Below are positions 61,695 through 64,000 of a DNA stretch of 64,000 nucleotides, piece by piece. Position 1 is the first letter of the stretch, and the number at the start of each line of letters is the position of its first letter. Origin of the DNA: Prauserella_A sp040645195 (GTDB taxonomy: Bacteria; Actinomycetota; Actinomycetes; Mycobacteriales; Pseudonocardiaceae); the NCBI RefSeq assembly GCF_040645195.1, contig NZ_JBEYXW010000029.1, forward strand, positions 16,792 to 80,791. The letters are read 5' to 3'. The position numbers and the translations under genes were made by a program. The notes under the pieces are model-generated. The model searched no databases. It was given only the letters and a program-made list of their open reading frames with translations, and was not told the origin of the DNA.

Positions 61695-63299
61695 TCAGCC
61701 CGGCAGTCCACCGAGGAAGGCCGCCGTGGCCTGCACCGCGGGTGCCGACGAGCCGGCTCCCTCGACGAGGACCGCGAAGGCCACGTCGCCGCGGTAACCG
61801 GCGAACCAGCCATGCGCCTGGGTGCCATCGGGCAGCTCCGCGGTGCCGGTCTTGCCACGGACATCACCCAACCCGCTGAGTGCGGTCGCGGTGCCGCCGG
61901 TGACGACCTCGCGCATCATGTCCCGGACCGCGCCGAGCACAGGCGCCGACGGTACGTCGTATCCCGTGTTCACGGTCGTGTCGAGGTCACGCCAGAGCCG
62001 CGGGATGACCGGTGCACCGTGCGCCACGGTCGCCGCCATGAGCGCTACCCCGAACGGGCTCGCCTGCACCCTGCCCTGGCCGATGCCGTCCTCGAGCCGC
62101 TGCACCGGGTCGGGCGCGGCCTCGACGCTGCCTGCCTCGGTGGTGATACCCGGGATGGTGAAGTCGGCGTTGAGGCCGAGCTCGGTCGCCGACCGGGCGA
62201 GGGCGTCGTCGGGCAGTCCGGCGGCCAGCTCGGCGAAGGTGGTGTTGCACGAGCGCGCGAACGCCGTGTGCAGGGGCACCGAACCCAGATCGAACTGCCC
62301 GTCGTTGGGGATGGTCCTGGTGCCGATGCGGGCCGTACCCGGGCAGGGCAGCACGGTGCCCGCTTCGGCCGCGCCCTGCTCCAGCGCGGCGGTAGCCGTG
62401 GCGATCTTGAAGGTCGACCCCGGTGCGTACAGGCCGGTCAGCGCATTGGGCGCGGACCCGGCGAGTGGGTTCTGGGCGACGGCGAGGAGGTCCCCGCTCG
62501 ACGGTTCGATCGCCACCAGCAGTGCGGGTGCGCTGACCGCGTCCACCGCTGCCTGCGCGGCCTGCTGGGCCGTGACGCTCACCGTCGAGGCGAGTGGTTC
62601 GGTCGCCGCCGGGTCGCCGTGCAGGGTCGCCAGCTCCGCCCCGGCCGCGTCGACGAGCACAATCTGCCAGGCGCCACCGGCGTGCTCGGTGGCTACCCTG
62701 CCCATTCCCGGCAGCAGCAGCGGGGCACCGGCGCCCTCGGCGGGCGCGATCCCCTCGGTGTGCCACCTCAGGAGCGGCTCCCCGTCCCTGGCGACGACGG
62801 CGGGGACGCCGTCCATGCTGCGCAGGGCCAGTGCCTGCCCTGTCTCCAGCCGCGGATGGATCAGTGCGGGCGACCAGTGCACCCGCCAGCCGGCATCCGT
62901 GCGCAGGACGGTCACCGTGTTGTCGTAGGTCCACGTGCGGCCTTCGCCGAGCGTCCACGTCACGGTGAAGTCGCGGGTGGCCCGGTCCGGGCCGTCCTCG
63001 GCCGCCGGTGGTTCGGCTCTGGTCTTCACGGCCGTGACACCGAGCTGGGCGGTCGCCTCGTGCAGCGCTGCCTCGGCCGCGGCGGGATCGTCGGTCAGCG
63101 CCGCAGCGGCGGCGACGTCCCTTACAGCGAAGGCGTCCAGGTAGTCGAGCGCGACCTCACCCGCCCCCGGACCGGTGGCCGACTGCTGGGCCGTACCGGA
63201 GCTCGACTCGTTCAGCAGCACCACCACCCCGGCGGTGACGATCGCGATCACGGCCAGCACCGCTCCGCCCAGCACCAAACGTCTCGTCCGCGCCTGCAT
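61695..63299 (-). CDS. Penicillin-binding protein with NTF2-like domain
   Basis: About 534 residues. It has a membrane anchor (LVLGGAVLAVIAIVTAGVVVLL), an NTF2-like MecA_N domain (about 50-160), a dimerisation region and a transpeptidase domain with SxxK (YAPGSTFKIAT), SCN (ARSCNTTFA) and KTG (RGKTGTAE). It cross-links peptidoglycan and resembles the mycobacterial PBP Rv2864c group. ATG 63299 follows GGGAGG. GTG 63338 is an alternative. Confidence 0.88.
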   Translation of the reverse strand: MQARTRRLVLGGAVLAVIAIVTAGVVVLLNESSSGTAQQSATGPGAGEVALDYLDAFAVRDVAAAAALTDDPAAAEAALHEATAQLGVTAVKTRAEPPAAEDGPDRATRDFTVTWTLGEGRTWTYDNTVTVLRTDAGWRVHWSPALIHPRLETGQALALRSMDGVPAVVARDGEPLLRWHTEGIAPAEGAGAPLLLPGMGRVATEHAGGAWQIVLVDAAGAELATLHGDPAATEPLASTVSVTAQQAAQAAVDAVSAPALLVAIEPSSGDLLAVAQNPLAGSAPNALTGLYAPGSTFKIATATAALEQGAAEAGTVLPCPGTARIGTRTIPNDGQFDLGSVPLHTAFARSCNTTFAELAAGLPDDALARSATELGLNADFTIPGITTEAGSVEAAPDPVQRLEDGIGQGRVQASPFGVALMAATVAHGAPVIPRLWRDLDTTVNTGYDVPSAPVLGAVRDMMREVVTGGTATALSGLGDVRGKTGTAELPDGTQAHGWFAGYRGDVAFAVLVEGAGSSAPAVQATAAFLGGLPG

Positions 63300-63358
63300 G
63301 GCCCTCCCCAGTCCCAGGCCGAATCGGGGCGGGTTCACCCACCCGTGGAGCGACTCTA

Positions 63359-63800
63359 ACCGCGAGTCCCCCCTTCAGGCACGCGAGTCCCCCGCTCCGG
63401 TGCGCGAGTCCCCCGCCCAGGCACGCGAGTCCCCCGCTCGGCCGCGCCAGTTGCCCACCCAGGCACGCGAGTTGCCCGCCCAAGCACGCGAGTCCCCGCC
63501 CAAGCACGCGAGTCCCCCGCCCAGGCACGCGAGTCCCCCGCTCGGCCGCGCCAGTCGCCCACCCAGGCACGCGAGTTGCCCACTCGGCCGCGCCAGTTGC
63601 CTATTCGGCGACAGCGGAGGACACCACCGCCTTGAACGCGAAGGGGGCGCACCGCACCGGGACACTCGCCGGCCGGAACGGGCAACTCGCCGACTGGAGC
63701 GGGCAACTCGCCGGCCGCAACGGGCAACTCGCCGACTGGAGCGGGGGACTCGCGGGCTGGAGCGGGGGACTCGCGGGCTGGGGCGGGGGACTCGCGCACC
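63359..63800. repeat. Inverted array of 20-21 bp GC-rich repeats
   Basis: The left block (about 63360-63605) holds about 13 units reading GCGAGTCCCCC or GCCAGTTGCCC at 20-21 base spacing. The right block (about 63660-63796) holds seven units in the opposite orientation (GGGGGACTCGC, GGGCAACTCGC). The non-repeated centre is about 50 bases. The whole array can fold into long hairpins. It fills the space between the PBP and response regulator genes. Open frames through it are repeat artefacts. Confidence 0.8.
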
Positions 63801-63804
63801 AGGG

Positions 63805-64000
63805 TCAGCCGAGTCGGTAGCCCATGCCGCGCACGGTTGCGATGTGGTCCGGTCCGAGCTTGCGGCGCAGGGTCCGCACGTAGACATCGACCACATTGGA
63901 TCCGGGGTCGAAGTCGTAACCCCACACATGGGACAGGATCTGCTCGCGGGAGAGCACCTGACCCGGATGCCGGAGGAACAGCTCCAGCAGCGCGAACTCC
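63805..64000 (-). CDS. OmpR/PhoB-type response regulator, C-terminal part
   Basis: The frame enters at the window edge and ends at TGA 63805. The visible 65 residues are the winged-helix output domain: EFALLELFLRHPGQVLSREQILSHVWGYDF, VVDVYVRTLRRKLG and VRGMGYRLG. The receiver domain lies outside the window. It probably belongs to a two-component system. Confidence 0.9.
   Translation of the reverse strand, partial: EFALLELFLRHPGQVLSREQILSHVWGYDFDPGSNVVDVYVRTLRRKLGPDHIATVRGMGYRLG

Noticed and set aside
63359..63800. CRISPR-like repeat array
   Set aside because: Units are only 20-21 bases apart with no unique spacers, they change orientation halfway, and no cas gene is present.

Overview
The window is high-GC actinobacterial DNA, most likely from the Pseudonocardiales. 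The evidence is a base composition near 70% GC in the housekeeping parts, frequent GTG/TTG starts, an XRE/DUF5753-type regulator, a SigB/SigF-type sigma factor, a mycothiol-type PIG-L amidase and a class E/F sortase fold. No tRNA, rRNA, integrase, transposase or CRISPR array was seen.

Left part (1-12.6 kb): the 3' end of a CBS-GGDEF protein, two hypothetical genes, a cluster of small regulators (XRE/DUF5753, GNAT-like protein, XRE, AraC) with several palindromic sites, an operon for a class III aminotransferase, a RidA protein and an MlrC-type M81 enzyme, two closely similar IclR regulators with a small GntR protein between them, and a sugar-nucleotide-type epimerase.

Accessory core (about 13-36 kb): a stretch of visibly lower GC carries a polar amino acid/ectoine-type ABC transporter, an Asp/Glu-racemase-like protein, a GH20 hexosaminidase-like enzyme, an N-acyl-D-amino-acid deacylase, a D-serine dehydratase/D-threonine aldolase-type enzyme and a creatinase-like M24 protein. 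Together these look like uptake and breakdown of an N-acylated, partly D-configured amino compound, possibly glycosylated. From 30.8 kb leftward a long minus-strand gene string makes a 2,4-diacetamido-trideoxyhexose (LegB-, LegC- and NeuC/LegG-like), followed by a lactonase-like protein, an SDR and an MFS exporter. Divergent and convergent neighbours add a LegH/NeuD-like acetyltransferase, a second SDR, an acyl-CoA dehydrogenase, a KAS III and a PtmE-like CBS-nucleotidyltransferase. No NeuB- or NeuA-type gene is present here, so the sugar pathway stops before a nonulosonic acid. Related GTTTC/GAAAC inverted repeats lie upstream of both iclR genes, the epimerase, the D-amino-acid lyase-like gene and the M24 gene, which suggests a local IclR regulon. 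The block ends in a broken threonine-synthase-like pseudogene.

Right part (36.6-64 kb): an unusual XRE-winged-helix-nucleotidyltransferase-HEPN fusion, general metabolic genes, an operon of LysR + two-subunit aconitase X + IlvD/Edd dehydratase, a sigma factor, an orphan hydrogenase maturation protease beside a decayed CbiO-type ATPase, a beta-phosphoglucomutase/GH65 phosphorylase pair, an Fpg-type glycosylase and Ppx phosphatase, a sortase-fold protein that has lost its catalytic residues, a DUF885 protein, an HTH protein with a decapeptide repeat, then rluD-lspA, a K+/H+ antiporter, a DUF167 protein and a penicillin-binding protein. The window ends in an inverted array of short GC-rich repeats and the 3' end of an OmpR-type response regulator.
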